The notes beneath the pieces are model-generated. The model made no database searches and was not told the origin of the DNA. It saw only the letters and a list, made by a program, of their open reading frames with translations. From the NCBI RefSeq assembly GCF_000830005.1, contig NZ_CP010407.1, positions 1,178,001 through 1,242,000 of the forward strand: 64,000 nt of DNA, in the 5' to 3' direction. The DNA comes from Streptomyces vietnamensis (GTDB taxonomy: Bacteria; Actinomycetota; Actinomycetes; Streptomycetales; Streptomycetaceae). A program made the position numbers and the translations under genes. Below are positions 45,473-53,985 of the stretch, one piece after another. How positions within the stretch are numbered: position 1 is the first letter of the stretch; each line of letters starts with the position of its first letter.

Positions 45473-46291
45473 ATGGCGGACGAGCGTGTGTACCTGGTGA
45501 CCGGGGGCGGGACGGGGATCGGGGCCGCGACCGCGCGGTCGCTGGCCCGGGCGGGACACAAGGTGGCGGTGTCGGGGCGCCGCCCCGAGCCGCTGCGGCT
45601 GGTCGCCGAGGAGACCGGCGCCCTGCCCGTACCGTCGGACATCGGGGACCCCGCCGCGGTGGCCTCGCTCGTCGAGACGGTGGTCGGCACGTACGGGCGG
45701 CTCGACGGTCTGGTGCTCAACGCCGGCATCGGGCGGGGCGGCGGGGTGGGCGAGGTGACCCCGGAGGACTGGGACGAGGTCATGCGGACCAACCTCACCG
45801 GTCCGTTCCTGCTGCTGCGCGCCGCGCTCCCGCACCTGCTCGACGCCCGCGGCGCGGTGGTCGCGGTGGCCTCGGTGTCAGCCCTGCTGGGCGGCGTCGG
45901 GAACGCCGCCTACGCCACCTCCAAGGCAGCGCTGCTCCAGCTGTGCCGCTCGCTCGCGGTCGACTACGGGGGCGCGGGGCTGCGCGCCAACACCGTGTGC
46001 CCGAGCTGGGTGCGCACCGACATGGCGGACCGCCGGATGAACCGGTTCGCCGCCGAGGCGGGCCTGGACGGGGACGGTCTGGAGGCGGCGTACGAGGAGG
46101 TGACCCGGGTCCTGCCCGCCGGGCGGCCCGGTGAGCCGCAGGAGGTCGCGGAGGCGGTCGCCTGGCTGCTGTCGCCCGCGGCCTCGTTCGTGAACGGTGC
46201 GGTGCTCACCGTCGACGGCGGCGCGACCGCGCTCGACCCGGGCACCCTCGGCTTCGAGTTCCGGCTGGAGCCGCGCGCCCCGCGGGCCTGA
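45473..46291 (+). CDS. SDR-family oxidoreductase
   Basis: The 272-residue protein has the SDR motifs TGGGTGIG, NAG and the catalytic Ser and Tyr-x3-Lys (VASVSA and AYATSKA), so it is a classical NAD(P)-dependent dehydrogenase/reductase. A typical C-terminus, GAVLTVDGG, follows. The ATG at 45473 is used because the upstream extension is not coding-like. Its substrate is unknown. An AraC regulator follows on the same strand, 98 bp away. Confidence 0.87.
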   Translation: MADERVYLVTGGGTGIGAATARSLARAGHKVAVSGRRPEPLRLVAEETGALPVPSDIGDPAAVASLVETVVGTYGRLDGLVLNAGIGRGGGVGEVTPEDWDEVMRTNLTGPFLLLRAALPHLLDARGAVVAVASVSALLGGVGNAAYATSKAALLQLCRSLAVDYGGAGLRANTVCPSWVRTDMADRRMNRFAAEAGLDGDGLEAAYEEVTRVLPAGRPGEPQEVAEAVAWLLSPAASFVNGAVLTVDGGATALDPGTLGFEFRLEPRAPRA

Positions 46292-46389
46292 CCGGCGGTC
46301 ACGGCCTGGGGTGGCCGGTCGCGTTCGGCCGACCGGCCACCGCGCCCGTCGACGCCGTCGCCGCGACCGGCGGCATGTACATTTCCTGC

Positions 46390-47217
46390 ATGGCGGCCCG
46401 TACGGTGACCCGGCAGGAGGTCTCGGCGTGGCGCCCGCACGTGCCGGGTGTCGTGGAGGTGTTCCACGCGCACTTCACCGAGCACGCGTATCCGATGCAC
46501 GTCCACGACGTGTGGACCCTGCTCATCGTCGACGACGGCGCGGTCCGCTACGACCTCGACCGGCACGAGCGCGGCACTCCCGACGACACGGTGTCCCTGC
46601 TCCCGCCGGGGGTCCCGCACAACGGCTCGCCCGCCACCGCCGGCGGGTTCCGGAAGCGGGTCCTGTACCTGGACCTGAGCCAGCTGGACGAGAGCCTCAT
46701 CGGTCCTGCGGTCGACGCGCCCGACCTGGCCGACCCGCTGCTGCGGCGGCGCGTCGGGCAGCTGCACACCGCGCTCGCGGAGCCGGGGGACGAACTGGAG
46801 GCGCAGAGCCGCCTCGCCCTCATCGGCGAGCGGCTGCGCGGCCATCTGCGGCCCGGGCTCGTCACGCCCGCGCGTGGAGCCGATCCGGGGGTGGCGCACG
46901 GTCTGCGGGAGCTCCTCGACGCGCGTCTCGTCGAGGGCGTGACCCTGGACGAGGCCGCCCAGCTGCTCCACGCCCATCCCGCGCATCTCGTACGGGCGTT
47001 CAGCGGCGCCTTCGGCATCGCACCGCACCAGTACCTGACGGCCCGCCGGATCGGCCGGGCGCGCGGTCTGCTGCTCGACGGACAGCCGCCGGTCGAGGTG
47101 GCGGCCGCGACCGGCTTCTACGACCAGTCGCATCTGAACCGCTCGTTCAAGCGGATCGTGGGCACCACGCCCGGGCGGTTCGCCCGGGGGCGGGGCGGAC
47201 CGTCGCCGCTGTCGTGA
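46390..47217 (+). CDS. AraC-family regulator
   Basis: The 275-residue protein has an N-terminal cupin-like AraC binding domain (HAYPMHVHDVWTLLIV) and a C-terminal double HTH (FSGAFGIAPHQYLTARRIGRA and FYDQSHLNRSFKRIVGTTPGRF). A TACATT -10 box (46378-46383) places the transcript start at the ATG at 46390, so it looks leaderless. The ATG at 46375 is the alternative. It may control the neighbouring SDR. Confidence 0.87.
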   Translation: MAARTVTRQEVSAWRPHVPGVVEVFHAHFTEHAYPMHVHDVWTLLIVDDGAVRYDLDRHERGTPDDTVSLLPPGVPHNGSPATAGGFRKRVLYLDLSQLDESLIGPAVDAPDLADPLLRRRVGQLHTALAEPGDELEAQSRLALIGERLRGHLRPGLVTPARGADPGVAHGLRELLDARLVEGVTLDEAAQLLHAHPAHLVRAFSGAFGIAPHQYLTARRIGRARGLLLDGQPPVEVAAATGFYDQSHLNRSFKRIVGTTPGRFARGRGGPSPLS

Positions 47218-47502
47218 ACTGGCCATCGGGCGGGGGGCGCGAAGCCGCTCAAGGGGCGGAATGCCGGAGCCCGACACCCCGCCGTACGGCCTCCGGAGCA
47301 CGACGATCCGGCCAGCTGCCCCCTCCCCACCCCCTGCGGACGACCGAATTCCACTGTCGTCACCCAAACGGACAAGATGATGCACAGGTAGTCATACTCC
47401 CTGGTCGTGGTGATCCCAGCGCCCCGCCGCACGCCCTGTCGACGCCGATCCTCCGCCCGCACCCTGAACGCCGGGGAGAGCGAGCGGGAAGCAGGTGACC
47501 GG

Positions 47503-48997
47503 GTGGACGCGGGCAAGGACGAGGGCGTGGACGTGTGCGTGGTCGGGGCCGGGCCGGTCGGACTGACGCTCGCGATCGCCCTGCGCCGGCTCGGGCTGCG
47601 GGTGCGGATCGTCGACAAGGCTCCGGCCGCCAAGCACGAGGCCCGTGCCCTGGTGCTCTGGGCACGGGCCCGGGAGGCGCTCGACTCCCTCACGGCTCCC
47701 GTGCGCGGAACTCGCCCGGCTCGGCACCCGCGTCGAGTGGAACACCGAGGTGACCGACCTCAAGGTCCACGAGGACCGGGCCGAGTACACCCTGCGCCAC
47801 GGGGACGGCACGGTCGAGTCCGCCGCCGCTCCGTGGATCGTCGGCTGCGAGGGCACCGCCAGTGTGGTCAGGGACCGGCTCGGCATCCCCTTCGAGGGCC
47901 GCCGCCGCACCGGCCTCCAGGTCGTCCAGGGCAACGCCCGCCCCACCTGGACGCTCGGCGAACGGCCGGGCCGCGGGCACATCTTCCTGGCCCCGCACCG
48001 CTCGCTGCTCGTCTTCCCGCTGCCCGGCGGCGGCTTCCGCTTCTTCTGCTTCCGCGACGATCCCGACCCCGCGCTGACCGCCGCCCCCACCGTGGACGAA
48101 CTCCGCGACCTCGTCGCGGACACCACCCGGATCCCGGGTCTCCGGCTCGAGACGACGGAGCCGCTCTGGCTGAACCGGGCCCGGTTCGGCGACCGGGTCG
48201 CCGCCCGGCTCCGCCGCGGGCGGGTGCTGCTCGCCGGGGACGCGGCGCACACGCTGTCGCCCTCGGGCGGGCTCGGGCTCGCCACGGGGGTGGGCGACGC
48301 GGCGGACCTGGGGTGGAAGCTGGCGGCGGAGCTGGCCGGATGGGCCGGTCCCGGGCTCCTCGACGCGTACGAGAGCGAACGGCGCCCGGTGGCCGTCGCC
48401 TGCCTGGAGGAGAGCCACCGCAACCTGCGGCGGACCGTCGACCGGCGCCTCTCCGGCGCCCTGTGCGACGCGACGCCCGAGGGGGAACGAGAGCGCGCCG
48501 CGCTCGGCCGGGAGATCGCCGCGTCCGATCCGGGGCGCGAATTCACCGTGCCCGACGCCCACTTCGCGTACCGGTACACCTCGCCGGTGATCGCGGACGA
48601 GAAGACGGAGAGAACCGGCGGAGAGGATTCCGGTCCTGGCGGGGAGCCGTGGTGGAACCGTACGGCCCTGCCGGGGGCGCGGGCGCCGCACGTCCCGCTG
48701 GGCCCCGGCCGGTCGACGCTCGACCTGTTCGGCCCGGGGTTCGTCCTGCTGTGCCTCGGCCCGGGCCCGTACGCGGCCCCCGCTCCCGGCCCGGGCGCCC
48801 CGGACGGCCTGGTGCGCGCCTTCGCCGAGCGCCGGGTCCCGCTCGGCGTGGTGCGCTGCCGCGACGAGGAGGTGGCCCGGCGGTACGAGCGGCCGTTCGT
48901 CCTCGTACGCCCCGACGGTCACGTGGCCTGGCGCGGAACGGCTCCGCCGGCCGACCCCGGGCGGCTCGCGGACCTGGTGCGCGGGGCGGGGGCATGA
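47503..48997 (+). pseudogene. FAD-dependent aromatic monooxygenase, broken by deletion and frameshift
   Basis: The start at GTG 47503 gives VVGAGPVGLTLAIALRRLG, the FAD-binding motif, and the ARALVLWARAREALDSL segment of PHBH-type monooxygenases. At about 47690-47712 the reading shifts to another frame, which continues with ELARLGTRVEWNTEV, then the GDAAHTLSPSGGLGL flavin motif and a complete C-terminus. About 60 residues normally found between these parts (the DG/substrate region) are missing. A deletion whose length is not a multiple of three explains both features. A sequencing error cannot explain the missing residues. The intact P450 gene overlaps its end (ATGA). Confidence 0.75.
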
Positions 48998-50235
48998 GCC
49001 GCTCCCCGGCCGGGGCCGGGCCTCCGGAGGAGTTCGATCCCGCACGGCTCGCGCTCGCCGACCCGTACCCCGTCTACCGGCGCTACCGCGAGACGGACCC
49101 GGTGCACGCGGTGCGCCCGAGGAGCGGCTCCGGGCCGACGACCTGGTACCTGTTCGGGCACGCGGAGGTGGCGCGGGTCCTCACCGACCGGGGCTTCGGC
49201 CGGAGGAACCCGTCGGACGCGCGTGCCGCACCGGTGCCGGAGGGGTACGCGACGCTGCGGAGGATCGTCGAGAACTGGCTCGTCTTCCTCGACCCGCCCC
49301 GCCATACACGGCTGCGCGCCCTGGTGGCCCCGCCGCTCGGCACGGCCGCCGTCGGGGCCTTGCGGCCGCGCGTACGGGAGATCGCCGAGGAGCTCGTCGG
49401 GCCGCTCGCGCGGCGGCCCGTGGCGGAGCTCGTGGAGGGCTTCGCCGCGCCCTACCCGCTGCTCGTCGTGGCGGGGCTGCTCGGGGTGAAGGGCGCGCGG
49501 TGGCCGTGGTTCCGGGCGGAGGCGCTCGCCCTCCAGCGGGCCGGCGGGACACGGGGCGACCGCTCGCCGGCCGCCCTCGACCGGGCCGACCGGGCGGCGG
49601 CGGAACTGGACGCGTACTTCGGGAGGGGGCTGGCGGCTCGGCGTACGGAGGGTCACGGGGACCTGCTCTCCGCACTCGCCCGGGCCGGGGCGGAGGACCC
49701 GGCCCTGGGGACGAAGGCGCTGACGGCCACCTGCGTCCATCTGCTGACCGCGGGCCACGAGACGACGACGGGACTCATCGGCAAGGCGGTGCTCTCCCTC
49801 CTCGCGCGCCCGGACGTCGGGGAGGAACTCCGGGCGGATCCGGGCCTGTTGCCGAAGGCCGTGGACGAGTTCCTGCGCCACGACCCACCGGTCCAGATGG
49901 TCACGCGGTGGGCGCACCGGGACGCCGAGCTCGCCGGCCGGTCCGTACGCCGGGGCGACCGTCTGCGGCTCGTCCTGGGCTCGGCGCACCGGGACCCGGC
50001 GCGCTTCCCCGACCCCGACACGCTCGACATCCACCGGGAGGGCGGCCGGCACTGCGCCTTCGGCATCCACTACTGCGTGGGCGCGGCGCTCGCCCGCGCG
50101 GAGGCGGAGATCGGGCTCGGCGTCCTCCTGGACCGGCTGCCCGCGCTGGGCCGCGGCGCGCGGCCGGGGGTGGAGGTGGAGTACGCGCCGGACTGGGTGT
50201 TCCACGGCCCGTCACGGCTGACGCTGTCCTGCTGA
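48994..50235 (+). CDS. Cytochrome P450
   Basis: The 413-residue protein has the I-helix AGHETTTG (Glu256, Thr257), a K-helix-like DEFLRHDPPV, and the heme-ligand loop AFGIHYCVGAALA with Cys361. It is a normal bacterial class-I P450 that needs ferredoxin and reductase from elsewhere. Its ATG overlaps the stop of the broken monooxygenase, which suggests that the two once formed one oxidative pathway, perhaps for a secondary metabolite or xenobiotic. No substrate can be read. Confidence 0.93.
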   Translation: MSRSPAGAGPPEEFDPARLALADPYPVYRRYRETDPVHAVRPRSGSGPTTWYLFGHAEVARVLTDRGFGRRNPSDARAAPVPEGYATLRRIVENWLVFLDPPRHTRLRALVAPPLGTAAVGALRPRVREIAEELVGPLARRPVAELVEGFAAPYPLLVVAGLLGVKGARWPWFRAEALALQRAGGTRGDRSPAALDRADRAAAELDAYFGRGLAARRTEGHGDLLSALARAGAEDPALGTKALTATCVHLLTAGHETTTGLIGKAVLSLLARPDVGEELRADPGLLPKAVDEFLRHDPPVQMVTRWAHRDAELAGRSVRRGDRLRLVLGSAHRDPARFPDPDTLDIHREGGRHCAFGIHYCVGAALARAEAEIGLGVLLDRLPALGRGARPGVEVEYAPDWVFHGPSRLTLSC

Positions 50236-50310
50236 CGCCGCCCCTCTGCCGCTGTCTCGCTGGCCCAGGTTTCCCATGAGCCCCGGGAACGCCTCCCCAC
50301 CCTCCTGCGT

Positions 50311-50329
50311 TATACCCCCCAAGGGTATA
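50311..50329. promoter_or_regulatory. CsoR/CstR-like operator TATACCC-N5-GGGTATA
   Basis: This perfect dyad resembles operators of the CsoR/RcnR/CstR family, which sense copper, nickel or persulfides. It overlaps a TATAT -10-like segment 14 bp ahead of the AhpD-like start. No CsoR gene is in the window, so the regulator would act in trans. Confidence 0.6.
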
Positions 50330-50344
50330 TAGAGGAGGGGTTCC

Positions 50345-50878
50345 ATGACCACGAGAAGACTGACCGCGCTCGCCCCCGAGCAGGCACCCGGCCGCGCACG
50401 CGAACTGCTCGCCGACATCGTCGAACGGCACGGCTCCGTCGGCGAGATGGTGTCCACGATGGCGCACTCGCCCGCGCTGCTCGACGGCTATCTCAGCCTC
50501 TCGCGGGCCATGAAGCGGGTGAAGATCCCCCGCGCACTGAGCGAGAAGCTGTCGCTCGCCGTCCAGGAGTGGATCGGCTGCGGCACCTGCCGCGAGGCGC
50601 ACCGCGAGGCCGGCCGCGCGGCGGGACTGACCGAGACCGACCTCGAACTCGCCCGTCAGGGCACGTCGACCGACCCCCGCGAGGCCGCCCTGATCGGCCT
50701 CGCGCTGCGGGTCCTCGCGGAGCCCGGCGCCCTCTCCGACGAGGACGTCGCCGAGGTACGGGCCCACGGCTGGAGCGACCGGGTGATCGCCGAGGTGGTC
50801 GGCGTCGTCACCCTCAACCTCCTCACCGGCGCCTTCAACCTCCTCGCGGGGATCCAGCCGGAGGCCGAGGAGGGGTGA
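50345..50878 (+). CDS. AhpD-like/carboxymuconolactone-decarboxylase-family protein
   Basis: The 177-residue protein has the AhpD-type redox motif C79-G-T-C82 followed by His86, plus an all-helical fold pattern. AhpD-type proteins reduce peroxiredoxins or relay electrons; others are decarboxylases without the Cys pair. GAGGAGGGG precedes the ATG. The CsoR/CstR-like dyad in the promoter suggests induction by metal or reactive sulfur, which fits a thiol-based stress role. Confidence 0.82.
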   Translation: MTTRRLTALAPEQAPGRARELLADIVERHGSVGEMVSTMAHSPALLDGYLSLSRAMKRVKIPRALSEKLSLAVQEWIGCGTCREAHREAGRAAGLTETDLELARQGTSTDPREAALIGLALRVLAEPGALSDEDVAEVRAHGWSDRVIAEVVGVVTLNLLTGAFNLLAGIQPEAEEG

Positions 50879-51000
50879 CCGGGTCCGTGTGACGACGGGG
50901 ACGTTCCCGGTGGAGTCCGGGCCGAGCCGATAGGGTGGCGGTCGGCCCGGAACCGGGCCGCGGATTCATTGCCTTCCCCCAGGAATTGAGGTACCGGACG

Positions 51001-52809
51001 ATGGCCGCGAGCCGCGAGCCGCGAGCCGCGAGCCGCGAGCCGCGAGCCGCGAGCCGCGAGCCGCGAGCCGCGAGCCGCGAGCCGCGAGCCGCGGAGCGGG
51101 TGACCTGGGCGTATGTGGACGGGGCGGCCATGCACGCTGAGCGGCCCCTCCGCGTTCCCGTCGGGCCGGACGCCGAGCGGTGGCGGACCTTCCCCGGCGA
51201 GCGGACGCTCGTCGTCGCCGCGCGGACCGTCGTCTCCACCACCCGGGTCCTGGAGTGCCTCCCCGCCGTCCTGCGCGACGACAGCCGGGTGAGCGTCGTC
51301 TTCGCGTACGACCCCACCTCCGCCTTCAACGACGGCGTCCTCGACCTGCTCCACGACTCCGGCTGCCGCGTGATGCCCTGGTCGCAGCTCGGCGACGTCT
51401 CCCCCGACCTGGTCCTCACCGCGAGCGAGAACGTCGACGTCCCCGAGGGGACGTGCCCCGTGCTCGTCCTCCCGCACGGCATCGGCTTCCAGAAGTACGT
51501 GCCGGACTCCCGCGCCGACCGCGTCCGGCTCTCGGGCCTGGTGCCCGACGCGCTCCTGGAGGCGGGCCGGGCCTGGCTGGCGACCTCGCACCCGGACCAG
51601 GGGGAGCAGCTGCTCGCGGCGCACCCCAAGGCCGCGGGACGGACGCTGCTGGTGGGCGATCCGTGCTTCGACGAACTGGCGGCGAGCGCGGTGCTGCGCC
51701 CCGCGTACCGCTCGGCCCTCGACGTGGGGGACGACCGGCGGCTGGTCGTGATCAGTTCGACCTGGGGTCCGACCTCGCTGCTCGGCCGGGACCCCGGTCT
51801 GCCGGCGCGGCTGCTCGCCGCGCTGCCGTACGACACGTACCGCGTGGCGGCGATCGTCCACCCCAACGTGTGGGCGGCGCACGGCTCCTGGCAGCTCCGG
51901 CGGAACCTCGCCGCCGCGCTCGACGCGGGTCTGATCCTGGTTCCCCCGGCGCACGCCTGGCGGTCGGTGCTCCTCGCCTCCGACCTTGTCGTCGGGGACC
52001 ACGGCTCGGTGACGCTGTACGGCGCGGCGCTGGGGCGGGCGGTGCTGCTCGCGACGTTCGGGAGCGATTCGGTGCCGGGCACGGCCGCCGAGGTCCTGGG
52101 CCGGCACGCGCCGCGCCTCGACCCCGGGCGGGATACGCGCGGCCAGGTGGAGGCGGCCCTCGGACCGGAGGCGCGCGCGGCGTACGCGGAGGTGGCGGAG
52201 CGGGCGTTCAGCGAACCGGGCCGGGCCCTCGTACGGCTGCGCTCGGTGCTGTACGAGCTGCTGCGCCTGCCCGAGCCCTCCTCGGGGCCGCCGCCGGTAC
52301 GCGCCCTCGCCCCGGTGCGGGTGCCGGCGGAACCGGTCACGTCCTGGCGGGTACGCACGCGCGTGGCCCGCGCCGTCGTCGACATGGAGCGGATCCCGGC
52401 GGCGGTGGCGGGCGACGAAGGTCTCCGTGACGCTCCCGGGCTCTTCGACCACCTCACGTGCACGGAAGCGGAGCGGGACCTACGGGTCGCCGAGAGCGCG
52501 TCCGTCGTCCTGCGCGCCGCCCCGCCCTCGCCGGACGCCGCGAGGTGGATCGCCGACACGCTCGCCGCCCGCCCCGGCTGCCTCGCCGCCGCGGCCGCCC
52601 TCGACGCGGGCCGCCATCTGGTGGGCCTGCGGGACGGCCGGCTCGTCGAAGCGACCGCGACCGGCCCCGAGCACGCGGCGGCCGTCACGTACGCCTGCCT
52701 CCGCGCCGGGCTGCCGTTGGAGGGCGCGGTCCGCCTGCGCGTCGACGCCCGGTCCGAGGAGGACGTCGTCCTGAGCACCCTCCCCGCCACCGGGCCGGAG
52801 GACGGCTGA
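51001..52809 (+). CDS. Glycosyltransferase-like (CDP-glycerol transferase-type) protein with a 7-bp repeat at its start
   Basis: The 602-residue protein starts at ATG 51001 with GAGG upstream. Residues 2-30 are REPRAAS repeats encoded by the 7-bp array. The rest looks like a GT-B-fold enzyme: VLVLPHGIGFQKYVP, VVISSTWGPTSLLGR, VAAIVHPNVW and VVGDHGSVTLYGAALGRAVLL, a pattern close to CDP-glycerol/teichoic-acid-type transferases. A C-terminal 150-residue part is unassigned. Because the unit is 7 bp, loss or gain of one copy shifts the frame. A GTG at 51099 or ATG at 51130 could be an alternative start that bypasses the array. Confidence 0.6.
   Translation: MAASREPRAASREPRAASREPRAASREPRAAERVTWAYVDGAAMHAERPLRVPVGPDAERWRTFPGERTLVVAARTVVSTTRVLECLPAVLRDDSRVSVVFAYDPTSAFNDGVLDLLHDSGCRVMPWSQLGDVSPDLVLTASENVDVPEGTCPVLVLPHGIGFQKYVPDSRADRVRLSGLVPDALLEAGRAWLATSHPDQGEQLLAAHPKAAGRTLLVGDPCFDELAASAVLRPAYRSALDVGDDRRLVVISSTWGPTSLLGRDPGLPARLLAALPYDTYRVAAIVHPNVWAAHGSWQLRRNLAAALDAGLILVPPAHAWRSVLLASDLVVGDHGSVTLYGAALGRAVLLATFGSDSVPGTAAEVLGRHAPRLDPGRDTRGQVEAALGPEARAAYAEVAERAFSEPGRALVRLRSVLYELLRLPEPSSGPPPVRALAPVRVPAEPVTSWRVRTRVARAVVDMERIPAAVAGDEGLRDAPGLFDHLTCTEAERDLRVAESASVVLRAAPPSPDAARWIADTLAARPGCLAAAAALDAGRHLVGLRDGRLVEATATGPEHAAAVTYACLRAGLPLEGAVRLRVDARSEEDVVLSTLPATGPEDG
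51005..51093. repeat. 7-bp tandem repeat (CCGCGAG), 12.7 copies
   Basis: Twelve perfect units at 51005-51088 plus CCGCG to 51093 lie directly after the start codon, with no mismatch. Three units encode seven residues. This is the most regular simple repeat in the window and is prone to slipped-strand length change. Confidence 0.95.
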
Positions 52810-52849
52810 GCCTCACGACGGACGGAGCGCGCGCGGCCGCGGCTGCCCG

Positions 52850-53836
52850 TCAGTCGGCCCACGTGAGGGTTCGGTCCGCGCACTTCGTGAGCAGGGCCTG
52901 GTACTTCTCGGGCCGTGACTCGAAGTCGACCCAGGCGTCAAGCCCGGCGGGGTCGGCGTCCGGCCCGCGCAGCAGGTCGACGGAGGCCTGCGCGAACCGC
53001 TCGGCGAGGCCTTCCCGTTCGGCCCGGTCGAGCAGCGGGTGCAAGGCCTCGAGGGCGGCCCTGGCGCGCCGGAGCTGGTCCGGACCGGCGGTCAGCAGGG
53101 GACGGATCCGGACGGCGGGTGCCGCGTCGGCGAGCAGCGCGTCCAGGCGCGCGGCCAGGGCCGCGCCCCGCTCCGCCGCGCCCTTCGCCCGCGGCCCGGC
53201 CTCCACCAGGACCCGGAGGGCGGCGAGCACCGCCGTGGTGTGCGGCTCCGGCCGGTCCGCCTCGATCCGTACCGTCACGGCCCTGGCCCGTTCCTGGGCG
53301 ATCCTCCGCGCGGCGGCGACCGCCGGACCCGCGGTGTGCCGTGGCACGCCGGCGTGTTCGAGGCCCCACTCCTCGGCGTCGAGCACGTCCCGTACGGTGT
53401 GGACGCCGTGCTCGGCCAACTCCCCGACGGGGAAGGCTTTTCCGGCCACCCGCCTGAGCCGTGTCACGGGCATCAGGGCCAGTTCCTCGTCCACCTGTGC
53501 CCGGAGCGAGGGGGTCCACGCCGTACGGACCGCTTCCACGGCCTTCCGGTGGTCCCGGGCCACGAGGGCCGCGACCTCCCGCAGCCGGGCCGCCCGACGT
53601 ACGGCCCGGCGGTTCCTCGGATCCACCAGTGCGGCGGCGTCCCGCAGCAGCAGCGCCCGGCGGCTGGGCCGCCGATGCGTGCCGCTGGACCGGTACAAGG
53701 CACGGACGGTCCCGCCGAAGAGGCCACCGGCCATGAACAGGAACCCGACCGTCCCGAGCGCGTCCAGGACGGCCGAGCAGCCGAGCAGGATCAGACCGAA
53801 CGTCGCCACCCAGCGGAAGAACGGCACATGACGCAT
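52850..53836 (-). CDS. Membrane-anchored protein with an HhH-like segment
   Basis: The 328-residue protein has two hydrophobic stretches at the N-terminus (about 8-45), then a soluble, Arg/Ala-rich helical part. Residues about 130-175 (FPVGELAEHGVHTVRDVLDA) look like a helix-hairpin-helix motif. No catalytic motif is visible. I do not recognise the family. It is followed upstream by the STAND ATPase gene, also on the minus strand, 149 bp away. Confidence 0.6.
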   Translation of the reverse strand: MRHVPFFRWVATFGLILLGCSAVLDALGTVGFLFMAGGLFGGTVRALYRSSGTHRRPSRRALLLRDAAALVDPRNRRAVRRAARLREVAALVARDHRKAVEAVRTAWTPSLRAQVDEELALMPVTRLRRVAGKAFPVGELAEHGVHTVRDVLDAEEWGLEHAGVPRHTAGPAVAAARRIAQERARAVTVRIEADRPEPHTTAVLAALRVLVEAGPRAKGAAERGAALAARLDALLADAAPAVRIRPLLTAGPDQLRRARAALEALHPLLDRAEREGLAERFAQASVDLLRGPDADPAGLDAWVDFESRPEKYQALLTKCADRTLTWAD

Positions 53837-53985
53837 CCCGGGCCCCCTTGCCTCTCACCGAGGACGTGTGCGCGATCAGCGTCCGCCCGGCGAGGAGGGG
53901 GCATCAAGGGCGGAGCCGGGCAGCCGCGCGCCCCCGTGCCTTCCTGCTTCCGGCAACGCGGGGGCGGGGAGGCACGGGCGACGGC

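Noticed and set aside
47407..50235. 942-codon reading joining the FAD monooxygenase start to the P450
   Set aside because: The middle is a shadow frame of the monooxygenase C-terminus; the P450 has its own overlapping start.
51001..51093. The 7-bp repeat as a CRISPR-like or mobile-element end
   Set aside because: Units are contiguous without spacers, and no inverted repeats or transposase gene are present.
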